Positions 6,542-12,986 of a stretch of 13,535 nucleotides of DNA are shown here, one piece after another. The stretch spans positions 1 through 13,535 of the forward strand of contig CANRQH010000029.1 of the NCBI GenBank assembly GCA_947632745.1, given 5' to 3'. The notes under the pieces were generated by a model. It did no database searches. It saw only the letters and a list, made by a program, of their open reading frames with translations, and was not told the DNA's origin. Position 1 is the first letter of the stretch. Each line of letters starts with the position of its first letter. The translations under genes and the position numbers were made by a program. Origin of the DNA: an uncultured Clostridia bacterium (GTDB lineage: Bacteria > Bacillota > Clostridia > TANB77 > CAG-508).

Positions 6542-7309
6542 ATGGGGAAACATAGTAAAAAGCAGTTAAATTCAAAACGTAAAATATTTGTGATTATATT
6601 TATAATAATTGTAAGTATTATAAGTTATGTAATATGCAAAAATATTTACTTAAATAAAAATCAAAAATTGTATGATGATATTAAAATTAGTGATAACTTA
6701 AAAGACAATCAAAAACAAATTACTGAAAATATGAAAAAAGTGCTAACTTTACAACAAGAAAATGCAGATGTAAAAGGGTGGATACAAATTGATGATACAA
6801 TAATAAATTATCCTATCTTGCAGACTACAGATAATGATTATTATTTAACACATAATTACAAAAAAGAAAATTCAGAGTATGGTTCAATTTTCTTAAAAAA
6901 TCAATGTGATTTATCAAATAATAACTCAAATCTTATTATATACGGTCATAATATGAAAGATGAGCAAATGTTTAATAGTTTATTAAAGTATGAAGATAAA
7001 AATTTTTATGATAATCACAAAAAAATTAAAATAGCAACTAATAGCGAAGAAAAAGAATATTCTATTATAAGTGTTTTTAAATCAAGAATTTTCTACCAAG
7101 ATGAAAATAATGTGTTTAGATATTATAATTATATAAATTTTGATAATGAACAAACTTATAATGAATATATAGAAAATTGTAAAAAAATACAATTATATGA
7201 TACAGAAACATCAGCAACCTATGGAGAACAACTAATAACATTGATAACTTGTGAGTATTCGCAAGAAAATGGAAGAATAGTAATAGTAGCAAAGAAAGAA
7301 TCTTCTTAA
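6542..7309 (+). CDS. srtB: Class B sortase
   Basis: Membrane-bound cysteine transpeptidase, 255 residues, which cleaves sorting motifs and links surface proteins to peptidoglycan. Seen: a basic N-terminus then one membrane segment (about 15-32), an extracellular sortase domain from about 75 with ENADVKGWIQIDDTIINYPI typical of class B, catalytic His136 in IIYGHNM, Cys237 in TLITCEYS and Arg245 in GRIVIVAK. All three catalytic residues are present. The start ATG at 6542 follows AAGGATG. It lies directly behind two genes whose products end in EPKTG, making them its probable substrates. A terminator overlaps its stop codon. Confidence 0.92.
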   Translation: MGKHSKKQLNSKRKIFVIIFIIIVSIISYVICKNIYLNKNQKLYDDIKISDNLKDNQKQITENMKKVLTLQQENADVKGWIQIDDTIINYPILQTTDNDYYLTHNYKKENSEYGSIFLKNQCDLSNNNSNLIIYGHNMKDEQMFNSLLKYEDKNFYDNHKKIKIATNSEEKEYSIISVFKSRIFYQDENNVFRYYNYINFDNEQTYNEYIENCKKIQLYDTETSATYGEQLITLITCEYSQENGRIVIVAKKESS

Positions 7310-7324
7310 TAGAGGTTCTTTTTT
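7295..7324 (+). terminator. Intrinsic terminator of the surface-protein/sortase operon
   Basis: AGAATC (7297-7302) pairs with GGTTCT (7314-7319, one G-T pair), followed by a run of six Ts (7319-7324). It overlaps the sortase stop codon. Confidence 0.6.
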
Positions 7325-7733
7325 ATTATAAATATACACCTCACACAAACGACGTTAAACGTGAACAGATGTTTTTAATAAAATGATGAAATTATATATC
7401 TCGAAAATTAAAATGGCTTAAAATGGCTTCTGTAGATAAAAATAATTAAAAATTCAATCGTCGCAAATGTAGTAATATCAATACTTTTAATATCTATAAA
7501 ATCAAAATTTTATAAGAGAAATATGGAAATTGCCACGAAAATCTATTTTAAGCGATTTTAATTGTTGAATAAATAAAATGTCGAATTAAATATTTTGATG
7601 TTTTTTAAATGGATTTATAGAATTTTTGAACTTATAAAAAGCCCTTAACTCTCATTGCAAAATATGATATAATGTAAAATAAATTATTAAAGGTTATATA
7701 TTTTTATATTTTTCATAAATACAATTAACATAT
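7325..7733. other. Gene-free AT-rich interval, possible right end of the element
   Basis: About 410 bp with no convincing gene on either strand. It holds a tandem 10-bp duplication (AAATGGCTTA/AAATGGCTTC, 7411-7430) and an isolated promoter-like sequence at 7645-7673. Since cotJC is cut short immediately to the right, this interval may contain the right boundary of the mobile element. No clear terminal inverted repeat or attachment core is recognisable. Confidence 0.4.
7645..7673 (+). promoter_or_regulatory. Isolated promoter-like sequence facing the cotJ remnant
   Basis: TTAACT (7645-7650), 17-nt spacer, perfect TATAAT (7668-7673) with an upstream TG (extended -10). Any transcript would run antisense into the cotJC remnant; no plus-strand gene follows. 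Confidence 0.35.
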
Positions 7734-7883
7734 TTAGTAGATAGTTAAACACTTTAAAGCATTTGTCAATAAAATCAGTTCTCCATCTGGACCACCATAT
7801 TGAGATATTATAAATTTAGCTAAACGAGGGTCTTTACATTTGATATTTACTGGGTATTCTAATACTTTATTATAAGTCCACAT
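7734..7883 (-). pseudogene. cotJC: Truncated cotJC (manganese-catalase-like spore coat protein)
   Basis: 49 codons only; the intact family is a ferritin-like manganese catalase of roughly 190 residues. Seen: MWTYNKVLEYPV and LAKFIISQYGGPDGEL match the conserved CotJC N-terminus through residue 36. Then the sequence turns to ILLTNALKCLTIY and stops. No CGG is present and no other frame continues the family, so this is a real 3' truncation and not the +1 recoding seen elsewhere. The start ATG overlaps the cotJB stop by one base (TAATG) and has GGAGG upstream. All metal-binding residues of the catalase core are lost. The truncation may result from insertion of the element to the left. Confidence 0.8.
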
Positions 7884-8290
7884 TAGTTCATTCCTCCTTC
7901 CCAAGGCCATGGTTCTTCTAACCATCTCCATTTATTACATGGATAGAATATAGTTAAAGGACCATAAACTTTTTGATATTTATCTGTTATATCTTTATAC
8001 TCTTTACTGTATTTATTGTGTAAACACAATGCCTTTTCATCATCTGGGTGAGTGTCTAAATATTCACCAAGTTCTATAACTGCAAATCCGAGACATTTAA
8101 TTTGTTTTAGCATTTCCTCTCTAGTTAAATTATCTGAATCACATTTGTCACACATATCATCCATCATCCAATTATTGTTTAATGCAACTGGCATGGTATC
8201 TTCTGAATTGTTGTTCATATTATGCATATTATTCATAGGCATATTGTTGTTTTGACAATTACAATTTCTGTTTTCATTTTCTACTGACAT
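7883..8290 (-). CDS. cotJB: Spore coat protein CotJB
   Basis: 135 residues, longer than the usual roughly 90 because of an N-terminal tail rich in Asn, Met and Cys. Seen: the family core TREEMLKQIKCLGFAVIELG, then YLDTHPDDEKAL, YGPLTIFYP and the C-terminal WLEEPWPWEGG, which are CotJB signatures. The start ATG at 8290 follows AAAGGGG and overlaps the end of cotJA by 10 nt, so the two are translationally coupled. In Bacillus the cotJ operon is transcribed in the mother cell under sigma-E and its products join the inner spore coat. Here the operon order cotJA-cotJB-cotJC is kept but cotJC is broken. Confidence 0.9.
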   Translation of the reverse strand: MSVENENRNCNCQNNNMPMNNMHNMNNNSEDTMPVALNNNWMMDDMCDKCDSDNLTREEMLKQIKCLGFAVIELGEYLDTHPDDEKALCLHNKYSKEYKDITDKYQKVYGPLTIFYPCNKWRWLEEPWPWEGGMN

Positions 8291-8643
8291 TTGTTACACC
8301 CCTTTCCAATAGTATTTGTTTTTTCCAAATACATAATTTGTTTCATAGAATCACCTGGCATATAAGGGCTAACTAATTCTGGAAAAATTGTACCATTTTT
8401 TAAACCAACACAAGGTTTAAAAGTTTCATTTAAAAATTGAGTTGGAACATAGCTTTGTGCAAGCATAGGATTTTCAGGGAAAACATCATCATAATTATCA
8501 TCATCAAATCCGCAACTACAATTTTCATTATATTTTTGATTATCGCAATAAACGTTATTACATTTTTTTTCAAGCATATCTTTATTACAATTTGAATTCC
8601 AATTATTGTTCATACAGCAACATCTTCTACATCTGTTTCTCAT
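8281..8643 (-). CDS. cotJA: Spore coat associated protein CotJA
   Basis: 120 residues. The C-terminal half holds the family core MLAQSYVPTQFLNETFKP, then LKNGTIFPELVSPY. The N-terminal 45 residues are unusual: rich in Cys, Asn and Arg (RNRCRRCCCMNNN), possibly for disulfide cross-linking or metal binding in the coat. The start ATG at 8643 follows TAGGAGG. It is the first gene of the cotJ operon, downstream of the carboxypeptidase gene on the same strand. An inverted repeat between them could end the carboxypeptidase message. Confidence 0.88.
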   Translation of the reverse strand: MRNRCRRCCCMNNNWNSNCNKDMLEKKCNNVYCDNQKYNENCSCGFDDDNYDDVFPENPMLAQSYVPTQFLNETFKPCVGLKNGTIFPELVSPYMPGDSMKQIMYLEKTNTIGKGCNKCQ

Positions 8644-8685
8644 ATTGAATCTAACCTCCTAAAATAATTTTATAATATATATTAT

Positions 8686-8723
8686 TTAGGTATTAGACAA
8701 AATGTGACAATTTTTTTACCTAA
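8686..8723 (-). terminator. Weak hairpin between dacA-like gene and cotJA
   Basis: TTAGGTA at the end of the carboxypeptidase gene and TACCTAA (plus-strand 8717-8723 and 8686-8692) can pair over 7 bp with a 24-nt loop. There is no proper T-tract, so it is a weak candidate terminator or operator. Confidence 0.25.
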
Positions 8724-9940
8724 GCAAATTTCCCCAATTTGCAAAAATATTTTTACACATAGAAATAATTCCTATTTTTTGAACATCATCACTTGCAACT
8801 AAATTACTAGTGCAAATAGTTTCGCCGTTCAAAACATAATTTATTTCACCAATTTTTTGATTTACAGAGATAGGAGCAGATACAGAATCATCTAAAGAAA
8901 TATTCTGTTCAATATTAACATCATTTCCTTTACTAATCAAAGTTCCGCAATCACTTTCCACAACTGCATTTATGGGAGAGGGGATACCTTTAGAAATATT
9001 TACACTCTGAATAACATCTCCTTTAGTAGCTAAGCTTTTATATTCAAAATTTGTAAAACCATAGTCAAGTAAGCTTGAAGCATTACTAAAACGAAGAGCG
9101 GATGTAGGTGCTTTCATAACAACAGCAATTAAGGAAAATCCATCACGAGTTGCACTTGCAGATAAATTGTATAATGCTTTAGATGTAGAACCTGTTTTTA
9201 AACCTGTACAGCCATTATAATTTCTAACAAGTTTGTTTGTATTTACTAAACTTGATTTTCCGGTCGCGAAGTGAGTCCATATAAATTGTTGTATATTGTG
9301 TAACTTCAGGGAAATTGTTTAAAAGTTCTCTAGATAAAATTGCTATATCATAAGCTGACATTACATGACCATCTTCATCAATTCCATGGCAATTTTTAAA
9401 TGTTGTGTCATTCATTCCAAGCTCTTTAGCTTTTTGGTTCATCATGTTAACAAAATTTTCTTCTGTTCCTCCAATGCATTCAGCCATAGCAGTTACACAG
9501 TCATTTGCAGAAACAATACAAATAGCTTTTAACATGTCATTTACAGACAATGTTTCTCTTGTATCTAACCAAATTTGTGAACCACCCATAGATGAAGCAT
9601 TTTCTGAACATGGAATTTGTGTATCTAAATTTATTTTTCCTTGAGAAATAGCTTCCATTATTAAATAAATGCTCATAAGTTTAGTAACACTTGCAGGTAA
9701 AAGAGATTCATGTGCATTATATGAGTATAAAATTTGACCTGTCTTTTGCTCCATTAAAATACATGCGCCACAATCTAAGTTCAATGGATTAGAATTATCC
9801 GCATCTGAAACTATTTCGCTTGAAACTTCTTTAGTTAAATCTAAGGTTGACCATGTGTAATCTGAAGCTATACCCAATACTGTTAAAGGAATGGTTAAAA
9901 TTAGTATAAATGATAAAAATAAAATAAAAGTTTTTTTCAT
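8716..9940 (-). CDS. D-alanyl-D-alanine carboxypeptidase (low-molecular-weight PBP, peptidase S11); needs a +1 shift at CGG
   Basis: Removes the terminal D-Ala of peptidoglycan stem peptides outside the membrane. 407 residues when C9262 is skipped. Seen: signal peptide (MKKTF plus hydrophobic run to about residue 25), SVTK active site (Ser84, Lys87), SAN (144-146) and KTGS (248-251), then the C-terminal beta domain typical of DacA/DacF. Read literally, the frame ends at residue 238, before KTG, giving an inactive product. Skipping the C yields DSLRDGKSSLVNTNKLVRNY followed by GCTGLKTG, an exact family match. The product ends without an obvious amphipathic anchor. DacF/DacB-type enzymes act in sporulation, which would fit the neighbouring cotJ genes; the exact subtype is uncertain. 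The start at 9940 lacks a good ribosome binding site nearby. Confidence 0.88.
9260..9262 (-). other. CGG +1 recoding site in the carboxypeptidase (Asp226-Gly227)
   Basis: The frame reads CGC GAC CGG AAA ATC and reaches TAG 12 codons on. Skipping C9262 gives GAC GGA AAA TCA and opens the frame through the catalytic KTG to the natural end. Confidence 0.85.
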
Positions 9941-9953
9941 AAATTTATAAGCT

Positions 9954-10042
9954 CTATTTAAATTATTATAAATTAAAACTTACAACTATTTAAAATATTA
10001 TAAATTTAGAACTTATAACTATTTAAAATATTATAAATTTTA
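9954..10042. repeat. Three tandem AT-rich repeats of about 32-33 bp upstream of the carboxypeptidase gene
   Basis: Units begin with CTATTTAAA at 9954, 9986 and 10019 and continue ATTATAAATT...ACTTA. The array lies between the carboxypeptidase start (9940) and a strong minus-strand GGAGG at 10072-10076. AGCTTATA occurs next to both, suggesting that the array grew between an original ribosome binding site and the start codon. Confidence 0.6.
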
Positions 10043-10150
10043 AAAAATTATAATAAATTTATATAAGCTTGCCTCCTTAATTTATATTATACTTAAAATA
10101 TATGATTATAAAACCAATTTTATACCAAAATTTTTTATATACATAAAGTA

Positions 10151-10176
10151 AAGATGTGTAAAAAATTACACACCTT
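10151..10176 (-). terminator. Intrinsic terminator of the VanW-family gene
   Basis: An 11-bp stem (AAGGTGTGTAA with TTACACATCTT, one G-T pair) around a TTTT loop, beginning 6 nt after the corrected stop codon at 10182. Its position supports the +1-corrected end of the gene rather than the literal stop at 10276. Confidence 0.7.
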
Positions 10177-10181
10177 AATAT

Positions 10182-10893
10182 TTATTCTATTTTGATAATT
10201 GAAGTATAAACATAATCTTTATCACATGAAGCTAAAATTTTAATTTTTGAACCCAAATTATTAACAAACTTAAAGTCATAACTGCCGATAACTTACAGCA
10301 GCATCTTTTCCTTTAGATACATAAGGTACAGAATTACTATGTTCATGTCTTTCTGTAACAGTTAGCTCAGGAATTTGAAGAACTGCATTATACAAAGTGG
10401 AACTTACTTGACATTTTCCACCACCTAAAGCTTGTATTACTTCTCCATCTTGAAATGTGTCTGCTTTTTCATATCCTTTTGATTCTGTAGCTCTTCCAAC
10501 AGTGTTACAAAAAGAAAAAGTATCTCCTGGATTTACAATAGTTTCATTAAGAGCAGAACATGTAAGAGATACATTGTTTTGCCTGTCAGAATCTTTGCTA
10601 TATATTTTTGTTGAAAAACTTGAAATTTGAGTTTCTTGAGAAGTGTTATTGTTTTGTGTATTTGTTTCATTTTCAACATTAGAATTATTATTTTCAGTAT
10701 TTGTTTCATTATTTTCATTAGAAGTAGAATTTGATGATTGATTATCTGTAGAACTTAGTTTTTGTGAATTATAGTCAGCTGTTCCTTTTGATGAATTTTT
10801 ATTAGAATTATAAAAATAAATACCTACTCCAATACCAACTAAAATTAAAGCTATTATAAAAAATATATAAGATTTTTTCAAAACAAATTTCAT
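10182..10893 (-). CDS. VanW-family membrane-anchored protein; needs a +1 shift at CGG
   Basis: 236 residues from the ATG at 10893, skipping C10287. Seen: a short basic N-terminus and one membrane segment (about 9-28), a low-complexity Ser/Asn/Thr/Glu linker (about 30-90), then the VanW domain with NPGDTFSFCNTVG, GGGKCQVSSTLYNAVLQ (157-173) and HSNSVPYV. The literal frame ends four residues after Tyr202 with RQL. Skipping the C gives VSYGSYDFKFVNN and about 30 further residues, the normal VanW ending, with a terminator right behind. VanW was first seen in some vancomycin-resistance clusters, but the domain is widespread in Clostridia and its biochemical role is unsettled; no resistance function should be read from it. 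The start is uncertain: a GTG at 10920 is in frame but sits in a palindrome without a ribosome binding site; AAAGGA abuts the ATG. Confidence 0.85.
10285..10287 (-). other. CGG +1 recoding site in the VanW-family gene (Tyr202-Gly203)
   Basis: The frame reads AGT TAT CGG CAG TTA TGA. Skipping C10287 gives TAT GGC AGT TAT GAC and the conserved VSYGSYD. It is the only CGGC case; the others are CGGA or CGGT. Confidence 0.82.
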
Positions 10894-10907
10894 TCCTTTC
10901 TTGTATC

Positions 10908-10952
10908 GCCTTGAAGGCACGCATAAATATAAAGGATTATTTTAGCCTTCAA
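10908..10952. promoter_or_regulatory. Palindromic sites at the 5' end of the VanW-family gene
   Basis: GCCTT-G-AAGGC is a perfect palindrome at 10908-10918. A further GCCTTCAA at 10945-10952 is the exact reverse complement of TTGAAGGC (10911-10918). Three half-sites near a divergent promoter region suggest an operator for an unknown regulator. Confidence 0.35.
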
Positions 10953-11040
10953 TAAATAATAAAATTTATTAATATTTTGTACATACTTAAAAATTTTTAT
11001 ACAAAAAATATTACATTTATATTACATTTTATTGAAAAAC

Positions 11041-11069
11041 TTGAAAATTTTTGAAAAATAATATAAAAT
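11041..11069 (+). promoter_or_regulatory. Promoter of the membrane protein gene
   Basis: TTGAAA (11041-11046), 17-nt spacer, TAAAAT (11064-11069), about 25 nt before the start codon at 11094. Two further TTGAAA copies nearby make the exact -35 uncertain. Confidence 0.5.
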
Positions 11070-11089
11070 AATGAAAAACAAAGGAGAAA

Positions 11090-11120
11090 GGTAATGTTTT
11101 CCGAAAGTAGAAAACATACC
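11090..11120 (+). promoter_or_regulatory. Hairpin enclosing the start codon of the membrane protein gene
   Basis: ATGTTTTC (11094-11101), which includes the start codon, pairs perfectly with GAAAACAT (11110-11117). GGT (11090-11092) pairs with ACC (11118-11120) across a one-base bulge. This 11-bp structure would hide the start codon in the mRNA and could control translation. Confidence 0.5.
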
Positions 11121-11690
11121 TTAGAAAGGGTTGGGATAAATATGAAAAAAGAAGAAAAATTACCATTAATACTTATTTTGGGGATGCCAGTAATTGCAAT
11201 TATTGCAAGTATGCTATCAAATGTTCATATTAATATGATAAAATCCTCTATAAATGCAAGTGTATTTTTTTATCCATTAATAATATTATTATTAGGATTG
11301 ATAATGAAAAAAACAAATTACAAGAGAGCAATTAATTTGCTTGCAGTAACATTAATTGTAGAAAGTTTAGTATTTGTGCTAAAATGGGCGTTGTTAGATA
11401 TTATGGATTATTATTTAATGATCTATTTGTTTACATCAATTTTATTTTGCGGACTAATTTTTATATTTGCTTTTGAATTTTTAAGAAATTTTAAAATAGA
11501 TTCATATGTACCAGTATTTATATTAGTTTTAATTATTACTTTATTAGATAATGCAATATTTGCATTACTAGTAGAAGGAGAATTTATAAACTTATCAATT
11601 TTAGTTAGATTAGCTTATTCAGTTGTAATACCAGTATCTTTAGCAAAAAACACAGCGAAAAAAACAACCAAAAAAGTAACAAAAAAATAA
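11094..11690 (+). CDS. Multi-pass membrane protein, unknown function
   Basis: 198 residues from ATG 11094, which has an ideal AAAGGAG at 7 nt; a second possible start is ATG 11142 (MKKEEKLPLILILG), with a weaker site. Seen: about six hydrophobic segments (LPLILILGMPVIAIIASML, FFYPLIILLLGLIM, then LLAVTLIVESLVFVL and others) and a short, strongly basic C-terminal tail (AKKTTKKVTKK) that would lie in the cytoplasm. No transporter or enzyme motif is recognised. It is a single-gene unit with its own promoter and a strong terminator. A hairpin over the first start codon suggests translational control, or that the second start is used. Confidence 0.7.
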   Translation: MFSESRKHTLERVGINMKKEEKLPLILILGMPVIAIIASMLSNVHINMIKSSINASVFFYPLIILLLGLIMKKTNYKRAINLLAVTLIVESLVFVLKWALLDIMDYYLMIYLFTSILFCGLIFIFAFEFLRNFKIDSYVPVFILVLIITLLDNAIFALLVEGEFINLSILVRLAYSVVIPVSLAKNTAKKTTKKVTKK

Positions 11691-11700
11691 AATAAAAAAA

Positions 11701-11732
11701 AGAAATATTAAAAAAAATATTTCTTTTTTTTT
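11701..11732 (+). terminator. Strong intrinsic terminator
   Basis: AGAAATATT (11701-11709) pairs with AATATTTCT (11716-11724), extended by flanking A and T runs and ending in nine Ts. It separates the membrane protein gene from carA. Confidence 0.85.
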
Positions 11733-11817
11733 AGGTTTATGCTATTATAGGAAAGGCAATTAAAAAAATAAATTTTAAGGCAACTTATCTGCCTATAGAA
11801 AGGAATGAGGCAAAAAG

Positions 11818-12894
11818 ATGAAAAGCTATCTAGTACTAGAAAATGGAGATATATTTGAAGGAGAAAGAATAGGATACCAAAAAGATGTTATAGCAGAAAT
11901 AGTATTTAATACATCAATGACAGGATATTTAGAAATTTTTACAGACCCATCATATTGTGGACAAGGTGTAGTTATGACATATCCTTTAATTGGAAATTAT
12001 GGATTAACTTTAGAAGATAAAGAATCTAGCAAACCTTGGGTACAAGCAGTATTTGTTCATGAACTTGCAGAAATGGAAAGCAATTTTAGATCTAAACTTC
12101 ATATAGAAAAATTTTTAAAATACAACAAAATTCCAGGGCTTCAAGGAGTAAATACAAGAAAACTTACAAAAGTTTTAAGAGATAATGGAACAATGAGAGG
12201 AATGTTAACAGATGATATTTCTAATATTGATTCAATATTGGAAGAAATAAAAAATTATAAATTAAAAGATGTTGTTAATCAAGTAACTTCAAAAACAATC
12301 TATGAAGTAGGCGAAGGAAATTTAAATATTGGTCTATTAGATTTTGGTTCAAAACAAAATATTATAAATTCATTAGTAAAAAGGAATTGCAAAGTAACTG
12401 TACTTCCTAATAATACTGCTTCTAAAACTATTTTATCCAAAAATTTTGATGGCTTAGTATTATCTAATGGTCCAGGAGACCCAGAGGATAATAAAGAAGC
12501 AATTCAAATTGTAAAAGAAATATATGAAAGTAATTACCAAAAACCAATACTTGGTATATGTTTAGGACATCAAATTATGGGACTAGCCACAGGAAGTAAA
12601 ACATATAAACTAAAATATGGTCATAGAGGACCAAATCATCCAGTAAAAAATATCAAAAAAGACAGAATTTTTATAACTTCACAAAACCATGGGTATGCAA
12701 TAGACGAAAAAACTGTAAATCCTGAAATTGCAAAAGTTTCAGATATAAATATGAATGATGGAACTGTTGAAGGTTTGAAATATCTTAAAAAAGATATTTA
12801 TACAGTGCAGTTTCACCCAGAAGCATGCCCAGGACCTGAAGATAGTAGCTATATTTTTGATGAGTTTATAGAAAGAGTAAAAGCAAAAAAATAA
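11818..12894 (+). CDS. carA: Carbamoyl-phosphate synthase small (glutaminase) subunit
   Basis: Releases ammonia from glutamine and channels it to CarB for carbamoyl phosphate, the entry point of pyrimidine and arginine synthesis. 358 residues, full family length. Seen: N-terminal domain with LVLENGDIFEGE and FNTSMTGYLEIFTDPSY; C-terminal class I glutamine amidotransferase domain with GLLDFGSKQNII, LSNGPGDPED, nucleophile Cys248 in GICLGHQ, and His333/Glu335 in QFHPEA. All catalytic residues are present and the frame is intact; the gene contains no in-frame CGG. The ATG at 11818 follows AAAGGAATGAGG. The leader has a small hairpin (AGGCA...TGCCT); I see no clear PyrR-binding site. carB follows after 92 nt. 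Confidence 0.96.
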   Translation: MKSYLVLENGDIFEGERIGYQKDVIAEIVFNTSMTGYLEIFTDPSYCGQGVVMTYPLIGNYGLTLEDKESSKPWVQAVFVHELAEMESNFRSKLHIEKFLKYNKIPGLQGVNTRKLTKVLRDNGTMRGMLTDDISNIDSILEEIKNYKLKDVVNQVTSKTIYEVGEGNLNIGLLDFGSKQNIINSLVKRNCKVTVLPNNTASKTILSKNFDGLVLSNGPGDPEDNKEAIQIVKEIYESNYQKPILGICLGHQIMGLATGSKTYKLKYGHRGPNHPVKNIKKDRIFITSQNHGYAIDEKTVNPEIAKVSDINMNDGTVEGLKYLKKDIYTVQFHPEACPGPEDSSYIFDEFIERVKAKK

Positions 12895-12986
12895 AAGACT
12901 GTAAAATCATATAGAATGTGTGCAACTAAGAAAGTAATAATATAAAAAGTCATTAAAAGTAAATAAATATAGAAAGGAACATTAAA

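Noticed and set aside
7734..7883. cotJC as another CGG-recoded gene
   Set aside because: There is no CGG and no alternative frame continues the family. It is a true truncation.
9954..10042. CRISPR array
   Set aside because: The units are contiguous tandem repeats of 32-33 bp without unique spacers, and there are no cas genes.
10182..10893. Vancomycin resistance determinant
   Set aside because: Only a VanW-domain protein is present, without vanA/B-type ligase, vanH, vanX or a two-component system. The domain is widespread in non-resistant Clostridia.
11733..11817. PyrR-dependent or other riboswitch attenuator before carA
   Set aside because: There is a short AGGCA/TGCCT hairpin but no recognisable PyrR-binding consensus and no terminator between it and carA.
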